Origin: CAVPGH01 sp046726955
Lineage (GTDB): Bacteria > Acidobacteriota > Vicinamibacteria > Fen-336
Direction of reading: 5' to 3'
NCBI GenBank assembly: GCA_046726955.1
Contig: JBKPBQ010000333.1
Span: 1 to 7,952 of the forward strand
Length of the DNA: 7,952 nt
Shown piece by piece: positions 6,408 through 7,952 of this stretch. Position 1 is the first letter of the stretch, and the number at the start of each line of letters is the position of its first letter. Made by a program: the position numbers and the translations under genes. The notes beneath the pieces are model-generated. The model searched no databases, had not been told where the DNA came from, and worked only from the letters and a program-made list of their open reading frames with translations.

Positions 6408-7457
6408 TCAGGGGACCACGTCGGCGCCGCTTCGGGGCAGGAGCTTGCTCTCGTTCTGCCGGGTGGCGAGGACGCCGGTGAGCGAGGTGTACGCCGTCCC
6501 CGCCGCCGGCAGCGGAGTGATGGCGAACAGGAAGTCGTCCACGATGAGGTTGCCGTTCACCGTGAACTCCCCGACCGCCGGGTTCTGCGCGATCACGGTG
6601 AGGCCCGACACCACCACGATCACGCTCTCGTAGACCTGGGCCAGGCTGCCGCCAGTGGCGATGTCCGCGGCCGCGGAGACGCCCACCGGAGACGGCAGCG
6701 TGGCGAACCCGGTCACCGTCGGTGCCGCGGAGGCCGCGATCTGCGTCTCCCCCTCGAACACCTGCACGTCGCCCCTGACCGTGACCGCGTCGATGGGCGA
6801 CGGCACCGTGCCCGTCCAGAACACGAAGATGCCGGAGCTCTCGGGGCCCTGGTATATCGGATCGTCCGGCGGTACCTGCACGAAGAAGCCGCTTCCCGCC
6901 TTTGCGGCCGTGACGACGCCGCTCAGCTCCACGAAGGTTCCCGGCGCCACGCCTCCTGCCTTTACCTGGTAGATCGTCGTCGTCGTGGGCACGTTGACCC
7001 GGAAGAAGCCGTTGACGTCGACGATGAGGTGAGCCGTTCCACCGCCCGCGGCGAGGAACGCCGCCAGCCCTCCCGACGGGCCGAGGGGCACCACGGCGTT
7101 GTTTGAGCGAGTCTGCCCTGCCGAGTAATTGATGGAGGCCACGAGAGGAACGGAGGTCCCGCCGGCGTGAAGGCGGATGTTCCCCGTCATGGTGGCCCCG
7201 GTGACCGCGATGTTGACCGAGACGGCCGCGGCGTCCGAGGGCACGCCGCAGACCCCGGTCAGCGAGAAGGTGCGATCCGCGCCGGCCACGAGCGCGGGGC
7301 CGCCGAGCGGACCGTTGGGCTGGCGGGTGTCCACGGCGCGACAGGGTGCGAGGGAGAAGAAGTCCATTCCCGTCACGGTACCGGCGAGAGCGGACGCCGG
7401 CGCGAAGCTGAGCGAGGCGAACCCAATGGCGGCAGCCGCCGCAATACGTGGCCTCAT
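6408..7457 (-). CDS. Secreted modular beta-rich protein of unknown function
   Basis: The 349-residue product starts with a clear signal peptide, MRPRIAAAAAIGFASLSFAP, with likely cleavage after ASALA near residue 25. Residues 33-152 resemble a surface module common in Actinobacteria and other high-GC bacteria: an LxPCRAVDTR start (36-45), AAAVSVNIAVTG, an SINYSAGQTRSNNAVVPLG stretch and an IVDVNGFF end (145-152). C39 and C70 may pair. After a threonine-rich hinge (PTTTTIY, 157-163), residues 163-250 look like an OB-fold of the kind attached to extracellular nucleases (ELSGVVTA, SGFFVQVPPDD, SSGIFVFW). Residues 272-349 look like a related second domain ending KLLPRSGADV. No nuclease or other catalytic domain is present. 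ATG at 7457 follows a strong AGGAGGA (7470-7464), 6 nt away, which overlaps the aspS stop. Function is not recognised; binding at the cell surface or in the matrix is inference. The domain readings come from motif likeness only. Confidence 0.88.
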   Translation of the reverse strand: MRPRIAAAAAIGFASLSFAPASALAGTVTGMDFFSLAPCRAVDTRQPNGPLGGPALVAGADRTFSLTGVCGVPSDAAAVSVNIAVTGATMTGNIRLHAGGTSVPLVASINYSAGQTRSNNAVVPLGPSGGLAAFLAAGGGTAHLIVDVNGFFRVNVPTTTTIYQVKAGGVAPGTFVELSGVVTAAKAGSGFFVQVPPDDPIYQGPESSGIFVFWTGTVPSPIDAVTVRGDVQVFEGETQIAASAAPTVTGFATLPSPVGVSAAADIATGGSLAQVYESVIVVVSGLTVIAQNPAVGEFTVNGNLIVDDFLFAITPLPAAGTAYTSLTGVLATRQNESKLLPRSGADVVP

Positions 7458-7463
7458 GGCTCG

Positions 7464-7470
7464 TCCTCCT
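7464..7470 (-). promoter_or_regulatory. Strong ribosome binding site overlapping the aspS stop
   Basis: AGGAGGA on the minus strand lies 6 nt before the ATG at 7457 and shares bases with the TAG stop of aspS (7471-7469). It is the only near-consensus Shine-Dalgarno in the window and fixes the start of the secreted protein. The overlap suggests the two genes share a message. Confidence 0.8.
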
Positions 7471-7952
7471 ACTTCTTCATCGCGAGTATGCCCAGCTCGC
7501 GGATCTGCTCCTCCGGTACCGGCGACGGCGAGCCGCTCATGAGGTCGCTCGCGCTCGCCGTCTTGGGGAACGCGATAACCTCGCGGAGCGACGACTCGCC
7601 CGCCATGATCATGACCATCCGGTCCACCCCGAGGGCGATGCCGCCGTGGGGCGGCGTGCCGTACTGCAGCGCGTCGAGGAAGAAGCCGAAGCGCTCGCGC
7701 GCCTCCTCGTCCGACAGCGACAGCTTCTGGAAGATCTTCGCCTGCAGCGCCGAGTCGTGGATTCGGATGCTGCCCCCGCCCACCTCGTAGCCGTTCAGCA
7801 CCAGGTCGTAAGCCTTGGCCTTCACCTTTCCCGGATCGGTGTCGAGCAGCGGGAGATCCTCGTCGACCGGCGACGTGAACGGGTGGTGCAGGCTCACGTA
7901 GCGGCGCGCGTGCGCGTCGTACTCCATGAGCGGGAAGCCAGTGACCCAGAGG
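7469..7952 (-). CDS. aspS: Aspartyl-tRNA synthetase, C-terminal part (5' end outside window)
   Basis: The visible 160 residues are the C-terminal end of a class II aspartyl-tRNA synthetase, which charges tRNA-Asp. The frame is open to the window edge and the fragment starts LWVTGFPLMEYD, so the ATG at 7927 is an internal methionine and not the start. Recognisable blocks are LHHPFTSP (21-28 of the visible part), NGYEVGGGSIRIHDSALQ (53-70), the class II motif 3 arginine in GIALGVDRMVM (R111 visible) and the family tail VIAFPKTASASDLMSGSPSP. It ends at TAG 7471-7469, 11 nt before the next gene. Two small departures from common family sequence are glycine where many members have aspartate in WVxDFPL, and GVDR where GLDR is usual. 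Whether the enzyme is discriminating or also charges tRNA-Asn cannot be told, since the anticodon-binding N-terminus is outside the window. Confidence 0.96.
   Translation of the reverse strand, partial: LWVTGFPLMEYDAHARRYVSLHHPFTSPVDEDLPLLDTDPGKVKAKAYDLVLNGYEVGGGSIRIHDSALQAKIFQKLSLSDEEARERFGFFLDALQYGTPPHGGIALGVDRMVMIMAGESSLREVIAFPKTASASDLMSGSPSPVPEEQIRELGILAMKK

Noticed and set aside
7469..7927. A complete small gene starting at the ATG at 7927
   Set aside because: The frame continues upstream to the window edge with AspRS sequence (LWVTGFPL), so this is the tail of a larger gene.
1..7952. Defence system, CRISPR array, mobile element, tRNA or rRNA
   Set aside because: No direct repeat arrays, transposase or integrase motifs, terminal repeats or structural RNA signatures were seen. 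All but the 179-nt spacer and short junctions is accounted for by recognisable or well-supported genes.

Overview
The window is a gene-dense, very GC-rich bacterial segment in which every supported gene lies on the minus strand, so transcription runs from the right end to the left. High GC, frequent GTG starts, and a VWA-related secreted protein of the type expanded in Acidobacteriota suggest an acidobacterium or a similar high-GC soil or sediment lineage. That placement is inferred from gene content; there is no rRNA here to confirm it.

Right-hand block (7952 to 5115): the C-terminal third of aspartyl-tRNA synthetase (aspS), a secreted modular beta-rich protein of unknown function, and an exported metal-dependent amidohydrolase. 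Gaps are 11 and 0 nt, so the three are probably co-transcribed. A hairpin just after the amidohydrolase stop may end this unit.

Spacer (5114 to 4936): 179 nt, the only sizeable intergenic region. It holds the hairpin, a candidate extended -10 promoter, and an 18-codon mini-ORF that would start at the predicted transcription start and end 7 nt before phoH.

Left-hand block (4935 to 1): phoH, ybeY, a DUF21/CBS/CorC membrane protein, era, and a VWA-related secreted protein that runs off the window. The genes overlap by 4 nt or are separated by at most 6 nt. PhoH, YbeY and Era are linked by known work to 16S rRNA 3'-end maturation and ribosome assembly or quality control, and the CorC-like protein occupies the place of E. 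coli ybeX. The VWA protein is the non-canonical member and may be only a passenger.

Most of the window is conserved housekeeping sequence. I see no defence system, mobile element, CRISPR array, tRNA or rRNA. The most unusual points are the possible leaderless mini-ORF in front of phoH, the VWA protein fused tightly to the era end of the operon, and the secreted modular protein between aspS and the amidohydrolase.
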